A stretch of DNA of 64,000 nucleotides. It comes from Tulasnella sp. 424 (taxonomy: Eukaryota > Basidiomycota > Agaricomycetes > Cantharellales > Tulasnellaceae). Below the pieces are notes generated by a model. That model had not been told where the DNA came from, made no database searches, and was given only the letters and a program-made list of their open reading frames with translations. The stretch is taken from the NCBI GenBank assembly GCA_019633425.1, contig WSUB01000196.1:3444-67443 (forward strand), in the 5' to 3' direction. Positions 21,490-34,013 of this stretch are shown piece by piece. The translations under genes and the position numbers were made by a program. Positions within the stretch are counted from its first letter, which is position 1. Every line of letters begins with the position of its first letter.

Positions 21490-23811
21490 CATGCTACCAG
21501 GTATCAGCAGTGGCTGTGGTTACCCCAGCATTGCTTTGTCACAGTGTCACACCCTGTTGCTACATTTATGACACCTACAGTATTTGGACCTGATGCGTCC
21601 TCTTTGTCAGTAGCCGGAGTTGTCATTAAGTATAGCAATAGATTGTTGATGGCAGTCTTTAGTGAGTGTTAAGCGCCGGTTAGTTGGCCACGCACGCGAG
21701 GCGTGAGAATCTGGAATCGCCGTGCGAAATACAAATTAGACGGAGGTAGTTAATTATTGGATCCCAACTAATGGCTTAATTAGGAGCAAAATTAATTAGC
21801 TAGGATTGTACGTAGATAGGGTACGACTAATAGAATATATTTATTCTATTCTTATCTACGGGTGGGGGCTTCCAACAGCTGCGCAAAGGAAGCTGTGAGG
21901 CATGGGATCCGGATGTTCGGATTCTACTTTCTCAGTTTGGGTAGTCCAAAAGAGGGAATTGTGACTCACTAATGACACTATTAGATGGAGCTAATTTATA
22001 GCCTTCTGTACGTGGCAGCGAGCTATGGGCAATATACCGTTTCAGGGTTGTACCAGCTGCACCCGGGTTTCGGATTAACCTCCGGAGATGTCCTGGACGT
22101 TCTGGAAGGGTTATTCGTACTCAAATATGGTATTCGCGGACGATGGAAGTTGTCCGGAGACGTTCCGAGGGCTACAGCAATAGCTAGTATCGGTGGGCCG
22201 GGCTCTCTTTGCCAAATATGGAATAAGCGCCGGTTCGGATTCTTTGGTGATGTCCGTTGACACCGAAGGAGCTCGAATTACATAAAGATAATAGTACCGT
22301 TGGAATTGTCTCGATGAGAGCTTTCCAATGGTATCCTTAGCGTAAGCGAATTCCGAGTAGGGCGAAAGGAATTCCGGTTTAGGGCAAAAGGGAAGTGGAT
22401 TTAGTAAATACACAAGAGGTAATTACTAGCTACTTGTGGCATTAATAGTACAAATTGTAGCTATTAACTATACGAGTAGAACGGGCTACTTACTGTGAAG
22501 ATAGACCGGTATTTGGGCTATCTAAAGACCAAATAGTGTTGACAACGAGTTTCGTGAAGAGTATCTTGGCGCTAGCGATGCCGGAGTCCTTTATCCCAAT
22601 GGATCTAACGGTAGGTGCCTTTTATCCTGAGAGGCTAACAGTAGGTTTCTCGAGTATCACGCTGAGAAGCGGGCTTGAAGCACACAGGGCTCAATTTGGT
22701 AAATTCAGGGTAAGATGAGGGATGTGGCGATATCCTATCGCCACAGCTGTATTTATTAGCTAGATACGAATGTTCTACATGATTCTACATAGTTCTACAT
22801 AGTTCTGAGGAGTCGGGGCGGCTCCGGGGGGTCGGGCAATGGCCAGCGTGCAGTCTGGGCGCTTAATTGCCCAACCGGGTATTGGGCCCGCCCCGGAGGG
22901 TTACAACGTGTTCCTACACGTGGATCCTTGGTGAATCGATCTTCTAAGACTATTCGCCAAAGTGGAAATGTCTTCCGGTTCAGCGGATAGTCGGGAATTC
23001 AAAGTCGTCGATCCGGTTTCCCAAAATTACTAAATATGGTAACTTTCTTATTTCTTAAGCTTTTGATCTCGGACTTTCTCGGCTATTATTCGTAGGAGCA
23101 AAAGCGAAAGAAATATACAATTTATTTCCTAAAACGAATCGAGTGGGGAGTGTATTTATTATTACATTGGAAGAAAGGGCGCGCGGAGGCGCGGATCCCA
23201 CGGTCCATAACAGTGAGTCAAGCACAAGTAGAGACATAGTGCCGACTGCAGGGCAGACTGTCTTTTTGTTGGGGCAGTCTTTTACAAGATGCCTGGGCTG
23301 CTCACAGTGAAAACATTTATTTGCAGCCTGGAGTTCATCTTATTTAGCCTTCAACATCTTTTCTCTTTTCACACAACATCCCTGCCCTTGGGCCTCATGG
23401 CCGATCTTTTATCTATCAGGGACATATCGTAATTTGAGGAGTAACGATTGGTGTTCCCTTTTTGCAATTTATTACTTTGTCACTTCTTCAATTCATATTG
23501 CTTCAGGCAATCTCTTTTCATCTTTCATTCTTGCTCATATCAGCACTCTGACTTCCTGTTTTTAGGGCTTGTTTGTCTTCGTGCTTCCTGAGGGACTCTG
23601 CCATTTCAACCCTCTTGGCAGCTACCTCTAGCTCAGCCAATGAGCTGGATTCCGGATCCAGTCCCACTTTAGCCCACTGCACCCTGAGATAAGGGTTAGA
23701 CCCTTCCCAATATTGAAGGCAGATCTGGACTTTACCTATATCAGGCAACCTATTACGGATAATTCTATACAGCAGCCCTGCCATCGGCTGCAACCCCTGC
23801 CACCCCGACAA
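21490..23811 (-). pseudogene. gag: Gag remnant split by a long LTR
   Basis: Minus-strand Gag of a gypsy-type element. 23811-23518 has the typical pre-knuckle sequence (RVQWAKVGLDPESSSLAELE, AAKRVEMAESL). Near 23320 there is a CCHC zinc knuckle (CFHCEQPRHLVKDC). The frame enters the family C LTR at 23213 and, after removal of 21667-23217, continues as SLLVLDSLKTAINNLL and TPATDKEDASGPNTVGVINV to about 21490. Several stops and frame changes lie between 23518 and 23350. No pol found next to it. Confidence 0.7.
21667..23212 (+). repeat. Solo long LTR, family C
   Basis: 1546 bp, TGTTAAGC...CCATAACA, with a perfect 5-bp duplication GTGAG (21662-21666 and 23213-23217). Holds a 10-bp-stem hairpin at 22723-22745 followed at once by GTATTTATTAGCTAG. 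No coding capacity. Confidence 0.9.
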
Positions 23812-23886
23812 TATAACAACCCCTTGGGCATGGGGACATGGTGCCTGGGAAATTGCGCCAAATCGTCATTTGAGTCTCAACTGAAC

Positions 23887-24313
23887 TGTCAAGGTTCCTT
23901 AGGGTAGAAACCGAGCAAGGCGTATCTGACTGTGGACTATGGTTTGGCAGAGAGAGATCACTAGGCAAGATTGTTGCTCTAGCACGATGGTGGTGGAGTA
24001 GACTATCATTGAATAGACAAGAGGCGGAATGAGGAACAAACCTCCTCATTCCGTTGTACTTAAATACTAATGAGTGGCTGTGACTAGAATGTCCCAGTAT
24101 AGTAAAGAAAGTGATGGAACCAGATGGAAAGGCTGATGCGTTGCATGAGTAAGGACAATGAGGAATGCATGAGGGGATGAGTAAGGAACGTGAGGTGGTG
24201 GTGAGGCATATAAGACGAATGCGGGGGATCAGTTGATCGTGAAGATCACGTGATGAGAATTGTATCCTGGTCACGTGATTGGGAAAGGTGGATCATGTGA
24301 TGACCTCATCACA
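23887..24313 (-). repeat. Solo LTR, family B
   Basis: 427 bp, TGTCAAGG...CATCACA on the plus strand, flanked by a perfect 5-bp duplication TGAAC (23882-23886, 24314-24318). In the sense direction TATTTAAG, the 9-bp dyad and ATTCCGCCT occur with the same spacing as in elements 1 and 2. Confidence 0.92.
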
Positions 24314-24906
24314 TGAACTGCCAGCAAGCCGCCCACCCATGCCACCACCATTCCTGTCTCCCCCAGCCTCCTTTGAGATCAACAGCTCCTTGAATCTACT
24401 AACCCAGCATCTGAGCCTTGGTTTATGACATCTTACCTATTTGTCTTGTTCCTTGGGCTGCTCCGCCAACTTGGCACCACTTCACGACCTGAATGTCAGC
24501 AGAGATGACAAGTGTACCCCTTTGGTAAGTCCCAATCCACCATCTTACATGTGACTGTATACCTTTCCTTTGAATCTGATCCAGTTTGTATTCCTTCCAC
24601 CAGCGTCCTCAAAACTGTTTACCTTTCCAAACTCTGTCGCACCATGTTGCTCTGGTAAGACCTCTGCTCCCCAATGTGATATGTTCATCAAACTATCCCC
24701 TGATTCTTCATTTGCTGAAACTGCAGATCTGGTTTCACCTCTCGGCACACTATCTCACATGATCACATCTAATGTTCCAAGCTGGCAAGCTCTCTGCCAA
24801 ACGTCACACTGGGGCAGGAATGGGATGTATAAAGTGGCTGCTTGAGGTACGCCCAGCTCTCATCCATCCCCCCTCTTGTTCCCTCTTTATTTCCTCTTGA
24901 ATTGTC
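24314..24906. other. No gene recognised
   Basis: Follows the solo LTR. Contains scattered coding-like plus-strand pieces (for example SHWGRNGMYKVAA near 24810) that may be the decayed 5' part of the next gene. Confidence 0.35.
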
Positions 24907-26510
24907 ATGGCCATGTCTTTGCCTCTCCTTGTTTTGAAGCAATTCTTCCAAAATCTCACTTTCGCTGACCTTCAATCCCTTTCTCTCCCATTTTCTCTCC
25001 CAGATGAAAGCCTCTTCAAGTACACTTGGCTCCGGCCAAATGAATCGTCCCCCATCTCTTCAACATTCAGGTTTGGGGAGCATATTCCTTCACTCCAAGA
25101 CCTTGGTCCAATCATGAAGACTCCCAACCAGCAAGAAGGCAATGGTTAGATGGACTGGAGCTGACCATTATGGAAGGTGGTTGGAGTACAATACAGCATA
25201 TATCCTTTGAAAAGTTCGTGTCTTTTCCCAAACTCAACCGGCTTTAGCTTACTGAACCCCTCCAAAACAGCTCCACCAATATATTTTAATTCATAATACA
25301 CCTCTCATCTTGTTTGCTAATCAAGTCCACTCAACGCTTCTTTCTCACTCTATCACTAATCCGTTGACTCTCTCAACCCGCCTTGTGAACCATCTCGCCA
25401 CATTTCCAATCCATTGCCCTCTCTCCGGTTATTCACTTCAAGTTCCAGCCTTCCGACTTGGGTCGCTCCTGGGCGGGCAACAGGTGGAGGATGACGTCAT
25501 CAATCTTTGGCTTGAGTTGCTCTATCTTCAGCAGAGTCTCTCAGGGGGCTCTCTCCACTTCCTTCTCCCTATCTTCTTCCCCCACACTCTCCTCAAATCC
25601 TTCAATTGGCTCAGGCCCACCTACACACCTCTTCTTACATGCCTCTGGTCAACACTCAAGCAAGTAATTACCAAGAGGCAATTTGGCGGTCTATCATTCG
25701 CATACTGCAGTGCCTCTCATTATACGTCTTACCACCTGGATACCGCTGGCTGACTGTACTGGGGCAATTCTCTCACTGGCGAGCCTTGGTCATTGGCCGA
25801 GATCCATGATGCCCTTGTCTGGTTTGTGGATGGTCTTGGGATTGAAGTTGGATCCATGACTTCGATGGAGATGCTGCCACAGGATCCTTGGAGTCATGAC
25901 TGCGCATTCTTTGCATTTGAAGGCATTCAAAGTCGGATGAAGGCCAGACTGCCATGGACTTGGCTTGCAGATATTGACGCTCTTTGGCGCTCATGGCTGG
26001 TGGATATTCTTATCCATAGTTTCCATGCTGAAGCATTCCCAGTAAGGAGTTTGCACGGTTCCTGATTGCCAATTACTGATTGCCACTTTCAGCACCTCTC
26101 ATAGTACTTGCCTGATAGCGAACCAACATTTGACCAGCGCGGTCATGTCTTTGGCTTATCTGGAAGCTATCCATGGCACAAGGATTGGAATCTACGCACT
26201 GTTGTGGTATGTTTTGTTCCTTGGTGCAATTGTGATATTCTCGCTCAATGTTCTACAAAAGGTTTGGCATCCCGTCTTTGAGATGGTAACATGGCTGGCT
26301 CCAGCCATGGTTTCACCTCCGATCTCACCCCCCTCATCGAGGCCATCCCCTCATCGGTGCTTGTCTATATCATCTCATTCTTCCTCGGCATCATCATACA
26401 TGTCATCCAACTCGGACTATCAGCCTTCCTCTGAAGCAGAGCAGACCAACTCTTACACTCCCACCTCTCCATCAGTCATCGATCTTGTCGATTTACCTCC
26501 AACCTCATAG
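24907..26510 (+). pseudogene. Ulp1-like (C48) cysteine protease region upstream of the MULE transposase
   Basis: Several frames read coding-like: LDGLELTIMEGGWSTIQHIS (about 25150-25210), then a Ulp1-type start (VEDDVINLWLELL, 25487-25530), a candidate catalytic His block (FSHWRALVIG, about 25770) and a Gln/Cys block (LPQDPWSHDCAFFAF, about 25870) of the QxxxDC form seen in SUMO-protease-like enzymes. The reading frame changes at least twice and carries stops, so it is decayed. A Ser/Pro-rich linker follows to 26510. Ulp1 domains are known passengers of some plant and fungal MULE elements; assignment here rests on motif spacing only. Confidence 0.5.
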
Positions 26511-26768
26511 GCAGTTGCAACTCCTCGGCCCACACACCAAAAGGTGCAGCAGGACAGTATCATTGACCTTATGCTTTCCACACCTCGCCAACCTACTGGC
26601 TTTCCAAAGCATCGTCACTTATCATCCTCGCTGACTCACTATCCGAAAGGACAGTCTGTCAAACCCCTGCTGAAGAAGACAAAAACAAAAAGAACTGGAG
26701 GCAACTCATCTGAGAGTAGCAGAGATGAGTCAATTGTCTTATTACTCTAGCCATCACCATCTGGATGG

Positions 26769-29685
26769 ATGGTGACCACAAGTGGGGTTCGACTTGGGGA
26801 TCTAGTTGGGAGCCTGGACAAGGCCGAGAGTATTCTGAAGGCCGCTGAAGAAGCTCGTGGATTTGTCCTAGTCACTGGGCAAACCAAACGCCGCCACAAT
26901 GGAGTGGATGTTGCCTGGATTACCCTGCACTACCAAAGCTACCACAAACCTGTAGAAACCCATTCCATACACATTCACCTGTCTGATCACTGCAAGTCCA
27001 AGAGTCATAAAATGGATTGCTCAGCTTGTGTTAACCTCCGCCCACATCCTGACCAGCCAGGCAGATGATACATCTCAACTCTTAACCTGGAACATAACCA
27101 CGATCCACCTATTCCACATGGAGGTGCAGCCCCAAAAGTGCCGACTTCTGCGCACAAGTCCACCGTCTCAGCATTCATGCAAGAAGGCAATTTCAGTCGT
27201 CAGCATCTCCGGTCCATCCTTCACCACCAGCATCCTGACAACTCTCTCGAACTGCACCAAATCAGTAATCTCATCAACAACACACATCGGGAGAGTCAAG
27301 CTGAAATTGAAGCAGCTGGAGGGGATATCAATGCTCTCATCTGGTAACTGGAGCAGGCAAACCAGGAGGACGTGCGGAACAACCATTGCATTTGGACCTC
27401 AGCTGAGGGGCGCGTTGTTGGCATCTGGTGGCAGACCGCAAACCAGCACTCATTCCTCCTTCAGTACCATGACATTCTCCTGAATGACAGCTCATATGGA
27501 GGAACAAGTACAGGTACTATCTCAATGTTGGCCTGGGAATCGATGAATGTGGCAAATCATGGAATGCCTGTTATGCGCTCCAGGCATGGGAGGATGTTGC
27601 TCCATATCAGTGGGTTTTCCAAAACCACCTTGATGCCGTGGGTGGTACCTGCCCTGAAGTCATTGCAACCGACTGAGATGCTGCATTGGTGATTATGGTG
27701 GAGCAATCACTTCTGCTTGCCTTCCACATCATGTGCCTCTCCCATCTCAGGGGAAAACGTTCAGGAGAAGCTCCATGCTATTTTGAAGGACGATTGGCCT
27801 GCCTTTGTCAATGATTCTTGGACTGTGTATCGCGCCGTCTCTCCAACTGTCTTCGATGAACTCTGGACAGGATTGCTACAGAAGTATCCTTCAGCCCCTG
27901 AATACCTTCAGCAGCATATATATCCAGACTGTGAGCATTTCCCCCATGCTTGGCTCTTCATTCACTTCAGGGGGGGTATCTGTACCACAGGCCGAGTTGA
28001 ATCAGAAAATCGGACCATCATGTCTCTGACCTCACCGAACCTCAATTTCATTCAACTGCATGAGCAACTGACAGCATCTGCAGAGGAGCAGCATTCTAAT
28101 CATCTGATTTCAGTCCGTGATGTGGGTGTTACTTTCTACACTTCTTGTTACCAACCGATCTAACATATTGCCATATAGTCCTCGTGCTGCCAGCATCCAA
28201 CCCGATTTGATAGTGCATTTGCCCCCTTACTTGGCCTTGTGGACAAGTACTGTGCACCATTCGCTCTTCATCAAACTTATGAAGAGCTCTGTGAATCGCT
28301 CCTGTACACAGTGTTTCTTATTTCAAAGCCAAGGAACTATGCAACATGGGTCAGTAACCAAAACACTGTTATTATATAGCACTAACACCACCCCAAATAA
28401 TACTCAGCATCAGTACTTTCTCCAGAACTCTCGGTCTGAACCCGGATTTGTGTGGGATGACAGGGAGACCAAGGTGAGTTGTACTGGACAGTGGACTTGA
28501 AGGCCTTGATGAGGCTCAACCTCTGCACTACACCTGTAGAATGTCATCGACTCCTGATGGAGTGATCAAGTCTATATATCATCAGCTTGGCTGCTGCATC
28601 AGGTTTCCACACACTCCCTAGCTATTACCAATGTGTTTTGGGTGACACTTGTGTCATCAGCAAAGAATCCAACAGAGCACCTTGTGATTCTGCTTGAGAA
28701 TGGTGGTTTTCTTTGTGATTGCTGCATAAACGTGACTTTGGGGATTGTGTCCCGGCATGTTTATGCCATCTTCAAGGCATCCCCCACTTGCGCTTTAGTA
28801 TTTCACTCATCCGTGCAAGGTAAGCATTTCAAATATGCGGACTCATTGTATCGGATATATCTCTGATTCTAACCTATTTCCAGGTGGCTTAAAGACCCAC
28901 AGATCAACACCAGCACAATACCTCCAGTTACCCTAACCCATACAGCACATGAAGAATGGATCCGAGCACCTGGCATCCTTCTTGCAAACCCACTTGAAGA
29001 CCACCGATGTGTTCAACTTGCTGATCCAACCACTCCTCCACCAACACAGACAGTACCCTCACAAATTGCATTTCATGAGGCACAATCTGCTCTTAAGCCA
29101 ATCCTTCAGTGGGTCCACACTCAGAAGGACTTGGATTCTGTTATAGACAGACTCAATGCTCTTCAGTAAGCCCACGTCTTCCTCCTAGATCTACTGCTAA
29201 TCCTGACGTATCAAATCTAATCCCATAGTGATGAGCAAGAATCGTCTGTGCCGCAGAAGTTCCATCTTCAAGACCCTCCTGTCCTGCCACGTGTTGGTTG
29301 CTCTCGAACGGCTCGACTTGCCACAAGTTGCAAGGGGAAAGGTCACAAGGCAAGCGGTGGTGGTGGCCAACACTATCGTCAACCGTCATCTACCCTCTGA
29401 AGAAAGTGCTCCCACTACTAGCTCTTGACCGTTTAGATGCTAAGATGTTTGTAACCGAGTATGAATGTGCACCAGCATCGGCAGATCAGTGTCATGTAAA
29501 TTTCTCATTGCCGCAACCACCATAGACTCCTAACCCATTAGACCAAAACCATCCTTCCTCCCGTGCGCCTCATTCTCAGCTCGGCGTCATTCCAGAGGTG
29601 TCCTCCCAATCTAGGACATGTAAGTGTCCCTGCTGCAGCAAATGTGAATGCCCTGGGCATAATCGTACCACCTGCCCAAATTAGT
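26769..29685 (+). pseudogene. Mutator-like (MULE) transposase, decayed
   Basis: Order seen: FAR1/WRKY-type zinc-binding region (CSACVNLRP, then LNLEHNHDPP, about 26850-27110), first catalytic Asp (ILLNDSSYGG, 27477), second (VIATD followed by DAAL, 27660), third acidic residue (GRVESENRTIM, 27993), SWIM zinc finger (LCDCCINVTLGIVSRHVY, about 28710; one Cys replaced by Ser) and a C-terminal zinc knuckle (CKCPCCSKCECPGHNRTTCP) ending at TAG 29683-29685. Stops: TGA at 27066 (Trp expected after PGR) and TGA at 27674 (Arg expected in TDRD). Intron-like gaps and frame changes occur after 28160. Family role: cut-and-paste transposition. Terminal inverted repeats were not found. Confidence 0.8.
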
Positions 29686-29700
29686 GGGACCCTCTCACAA

Positions 29701-29711
29701 GGGGGGGGGGG
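29701..29711 (+). repeat. G11 homopolymer
   Basis: Eleven G in a row directly after the MULE coding end; a second G-rich patch follows at about 29739-29760. Confidence 0.95.
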
Positions 29712-30031
29712 CCGGCAATAAGAATCCCTGACATGAACCCCCCCTGGGAGGAGAGGGGGGTTAGACCAAAATTCAGAGTTAGAAAATTTTGTACCTGTTT
29801 TGGAAAAAATTACAAAAGGGGGTAGTTTTACTGTTGACCTGGCCGCAAGCCTTCATTTAGCCGGATTTCGTTAGGGACGAGGGCTGAAAGTAGGGAAAAG
29901 AAGTAGTCACCTCTCCCGCTTACACTGTTCTGGTTCATAATTCCTATCTAAACAAGTCAATCTTGTGCATTCCGTATATGGAAGAGAACCTCCTACCTGA
30001 AGGTCCGTCAATCATCAACTAAAAAGAGCGA

Positions 30032-30413
30032 TTGGTTATCCTTGATGGTTGGAAGCTCGGCGAGGCAGACCCCAGTCCAAATCGTATGCCGGTTGGCATC
30101 CCCATGCAGAATCCAGCAGCAGGCAGTCCTTTTACAAGCAGCAATATAACCCAGAGTCGAGCGCCGGCTTACCAACCAGATGATAGCCAAGAATGGTATG
30201 CCGAGGAGCAGCAAGAGATTGATCAAGATGGAGAAGCAGATCTATCAAATGATGGGGGGGGTTCTGTCAGAAGCGGAGGTGAACGCCGGAACAGCCCGCA
30301 CCTCAGACGCTGAGGTCCTGTTGGACAAAGATTACACTCCGGAAAACAAAAGAAATACCAACGAAGAGCATCTTCCAAATGAAGAAGCCTCTGAGTCATC
30401 AGCAAATGCATGA
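30032..30413 (+). pseudogene. Unrecognised coding-like fragment
   Basis: Two overlapping frames; the one ending at 30411 (MEKQIYQMMGGVLSEAEVNA, then acidic to SESSANA) looks like the C-terminal tail of a protein. No family named. It lies between the MULE gene and the palindromic array. Confidence 0.3.
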
Positions 30414-30416
30414 TTC

Positions 30417-32530
30417 CTACATATAGCAGGGCTCAATATATAGCTTACCTAGATTAGTTGGATCTTTGTACACTCTTGTAGTGTATGTCGCCTTTATATA
30501 GAAGCCCAAATCTGTATAGCCTGGAGGGAAATGAAGCCAAGTAGGCCTGTAGACGCCATAGTGCTGCAGTATTGTAGATTCTGTAGTACAGATAGCCCCT
30601 CGTAGTCCTGTAGTTCTGTAGTTCTGTAGACATGTAGCCATATAGCTCTGTATATAATCATAGAGTTGCATAGAGGGCATCACTATATTGCAATAATTCA
30701 TTGTATTCTAAATTCTGTAGAGGAATCTGTCCAGTACTCAAACAATCCTCAAACTAATAATATTACATGAACACCAATACTATGCTACCAAGATATCTAT
30801 GTGGGTTGCCATGCAGTGCATGTGGCAATAATTGTTCAAAAGAAGGTTAGTAAGGGGTCAACATGTGGCAGGTGCCGGGTTGTGTTCAAACAAAAATCCA
30901 AACATGAGTACTAATAAAAAACTGAAAGCAAGCAAGAAAAAGCATGTACCAACTGCTCTATTTAGGTCCCTGATGTTGGCGACAGTGGCGATCGCTGTTT
31001 TGAGGATCAATGTGTGGTGTCTAGCACGGAGTCGTTAGTGTTAACAGTCAGCGATCATTCAAATGAAAATCCAAAGGTAAGTAAGAAACCCTCAAAACTC
31101 GTGAGATAAACACTTACCACTCATTGTCTTGAGCTATTGAAAAGCCGGAAATGGCTGGCGTTGGTTGCAACGGCCATGCTGGGGGTTGATGTGTGGTACG
31201 TGCAAAGTGACGTGACTGCTCGCGGGAGTTCAAACAAAAATCTGAAGGTTAGTAATACAAATAGGTAAAGAGGGCTGAATTATGCTTACCACTTGTGCCC
31301 CTTATATGCCAGGATGCAAAAAGTGGTGGTATTGGTTGTGTTGATTGACATGTAGGGCTAGGGGAGCAAGGGGGAGAGGGGGAGACGTGCAAACAGTTGA
31401 GTTTGAACTGAACCCTTTTTTTGTGCAGCACCGTGATTGCAACTCTGACTGCCCCTGCTCCCCCGCTCACTTCACCTCAACTGAGAAGCCACCTTTGGCA
31501 TCACTGCCATCTGAAGCAGTAGAGGAGCTGGCTGGTAAGTTCTTGGTTTCACTTGTTTCTAGTTTTTCCGTTCCTAACATGCAATTTTTTGTTTGAATGA
31601 ACACTCCGTGCCACTAGCTCCACACACACAGTACCCCAGCAGATAGAAACAGTCCTAATAACCGTCACTAGCCATGCAATAGCTGAGAGACACTGCTGGT
31701 ACGTGTTTCTGTTACTTTCTATTAGTTTTTTTCTTACTAGCCATTGAATTCTTGTCCGAACAACCGCCAACTATTAACATGACCTATCACCCCAAATGTC
31801 GATCCTCAAAGCGGCCATCACCGCTGTTGCCAACATCAGGGGCCTAAGGGAAATGACTTGTAAGTATTTTCTCTCACTTGCTTTCAGGTTTTTATCCCTC
31901 AACTTCAGATTTTTGTTTGAACACAAGCCACAGGCCACGCAACTCGGCATGCGCCCCACATCGAAGCAACCCTGGCAGCTCTTTTTGGCCTTCCAATGAC
32001 TACTGGGAATGGCTAGTACATCTTTTTCTTATCCTTTGGTTTTATTTCTAACATCGGGTTTTCATTTAAGTGATTACTGATAGTCTCATATGCACTGCCC
32101 ACTGATCCCCAAAGCGGCCATCACCACTGTCACCAACCTTAGAGTTGCAAGGACTAATAGGTAGGTGTACCTTGCTAGACACCTTTTAGACTCCCTCAGT
32201 TGTCTATTTTAAGTGGCATTTGTTTTGACCTTGTATGTAAAAATAAATAAATAAATATTTAATTGAGCATTTATCTTCTGCAAAATATATGAGCCTAAAA
32301 ATGTAGTACTATAACATCTACACAGCTATGACATCTACCAGACTATACCACTCCCACACTATGCCACTACACAGCGCTATGGGACTTCAGATCTACAGCA
32401 CTATGCTTCCTACAGGGCACTACAGCTTACTATCTAGACCACTTATAAGTGGGGTTACCTACACACCTATAGTCCCTAGGATTTCTACAGCATGCTATGT
32501 AGTGCTATGTAGTCACCTGTAGAAATTAGG
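30417..32530. repeat. Palindromic repeat array A (foldback-like)
   Basis: Left arm: about three forward units of 165-200 bp, each with TTCAAA(C/T)(A/G)AAAATC..A followed by a GTTAGTAA or GTAAGTAA motif (30885, 31058, 31233). Near 31370 the orientation flips: the right arm carries the reverse forms (TTTTTTGTTTGAA 31584, TTGTCCGAAC 31752, GATTTTTGTTTGAAC 31908, GGTTTTCATTTAAG 32056). Outermost lie GTAG-rich (30470-30680) and CTAC-rich (32310-32530) segments, again inverted. No coding region. It resembles a foldback element with sub-repeated long inverted ends. Confidence 0.65.
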
Positions 32531-33638
32531 GGTTTCCTGATGCTCTCAATGGCGTATTTTGGGAGGGGAGGAATGTTGGAGGCCAAATACAGTGTGTCCA
32601 AGTCGAGCGCTGCATGGATTGCCACCAAACAATTAGTCTTGGCCTAGGGACCAGCATCCACTCATTCATTGAGCATCAAGGGAGTTGTTCCTGTAAAAAT
32701 GCGGCCGCTCTAATCACCTGCGAGGAACAGAGTCACTGATCCCAGCCCAAGCTTACTGACTTCTGGCAGTCAGCCTGGCAAAGGCAGGCTCGCTCCTCAG
32801 CAGTAGCAGCAGACTCTCCCATTACCGGTGATACAATCAAAGAGGCCAATACCTCTGATGAAGCCAACTCTTGGGGCGAGGAGGTTGCTTCAGTGGAGGA
32901 CTTGGAGGAGCAGGCCAAGGGGGAGACCGATGGAGCAGCACCGACTGTCAGTGGGAACAAGAACAATCCCTGGGACTACACCCCAATGCTCCGGCATCCC
33001 CATCTCATTCACCAACTCTATTTACTGCGACTATCCATTCCATCTCCACCACTACAAAGATATGCTGTATTTTATCTCCAAAGTGGAGAATAAGGGTCAA
33101 GACTTCTGGATCCAAAGTCACAAATGCCTTGGGTTTCCTCAACTCAGGGACACAGCCTGCACAATGTGCAAACATCTCGATATCTCAAATGCTCTCGACC
33201 GCATTCAGAAGCGCTCAATTAGGACAATTGATCCTCACGTGAACTATTGGTATCACACATTTCCCCAAATGGCTGAGGCACTTCAGGAGAAGACTTGCAC
33301 ACTGAACAAATTGAAGCTTGAGGTACGCATATTCCCTTTGAGTACATCACAGCTCTCTAAAATTACGGTCTTAGGCTCTCAATCTATCAAGGAAGCTTGG
33401 AACACTGACTAGACAGGTCACTGACTACAAGCAAGTCATACACCATATTGCTTTCCTGGATGTCCCCGGGATTCATAGAGTTATTCGAGTTGCTTTTAAA
33501 AATGGAAGAAGCCCCTCGGAGATTGTAGGCCTTTTAGAAAAGGCATCGAGAGGACTCTATCATGCCAAAGACTTCCAGGTAATGTATGACTGGGGTATCT
33601 GATCGCATTCTTGTTCACAGATGGCAGAGCTTGACATT

Positions 33639-33643
33639 GCAGC
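33639..33643. repeat. Target-site duplication GCAGC of solo LTR (left)
   Basis: GCAGC, matching 40232-40236; flanks the family B solo LTR that now contains element 2. Confidence 0.85.
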
Positions 33644-33675
33644 TGTGACGACCTTGTCACATGACCCACCCTTCT
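33644..33675 (+). repeat. Left piece of family B solo LTR split by element 2
   Basis: Begins TGTGACGACC. With 39831-40231 it rebuilds a 428-bp LTR. The last five bases CTTCT are the target-site copy made by element 2. Confidence 0.88.
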
Positions 33676-33998
33676 TGTCAGAGTCGAGATTGAGAGTTCA
33701 GGCGAGGCGCTGCGATATCGAGAGTCAAGAGGTACAAGAGATGCTGGTATTGCAGGAGTAGATAAGAGGCGGAATGAGGAACAGACCTCCTCATTCCATC
33801 GAATAGATATAGCAATGAAAGTGGAGGTTATGACTAATGCAACGAGGCGCTGACTGAGAATACATGAGGCGCTGACTGAGAATACATGAGACGCTGACTG
33901 AGGCGGTGGAGGCGACACGTCATCAAGAGATTGGAGATAAGATATGATAATGAGTGTGGAGATAAGATAAAGATGTGGGTGAGGACGAGGTCATCACA
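33676..33998 (-). repeat. 3' LTR of element 2
   Basis: 323 bp, TG...CA. Carries the dyad GGAATGAGG/CCTCATTCC and a triple near-repeat of the phrase GAGGCGCTGACTGAGAATACAT (about 33843-33903). Confidence 0.93.
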
Positions 33999-34013
33999 GT
34001 TGCCCCTCCTTAA
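33999..34013 (-). other. Polypurine tract of element 2
   Basis: In the sense direction AAGGAGGGGCAAC runs up to the 3' LTR, matching the position of the tract in element 1. It overlaps the last codons of the ancestral Pol reading frame (TAA at 34012-34010). Confidence 0.75.

Noticed and set aside
18253..24313. The two family B LTRs (same strand, 5.6 kb apart) as the ends of one full-length element
   Set aside because: The copy at 23887-24313 has its own perfect TGAAC duplication, so it is an independent solo LTR, and no gag-pol in the right orientation lies between them.
25310..25753. 147-codon open frame as an independent intact gene
   Set aside because: Only its middle part resembles Ulp1; the neighbouring motifs continue in other frames, so the long frame is partly accidental.
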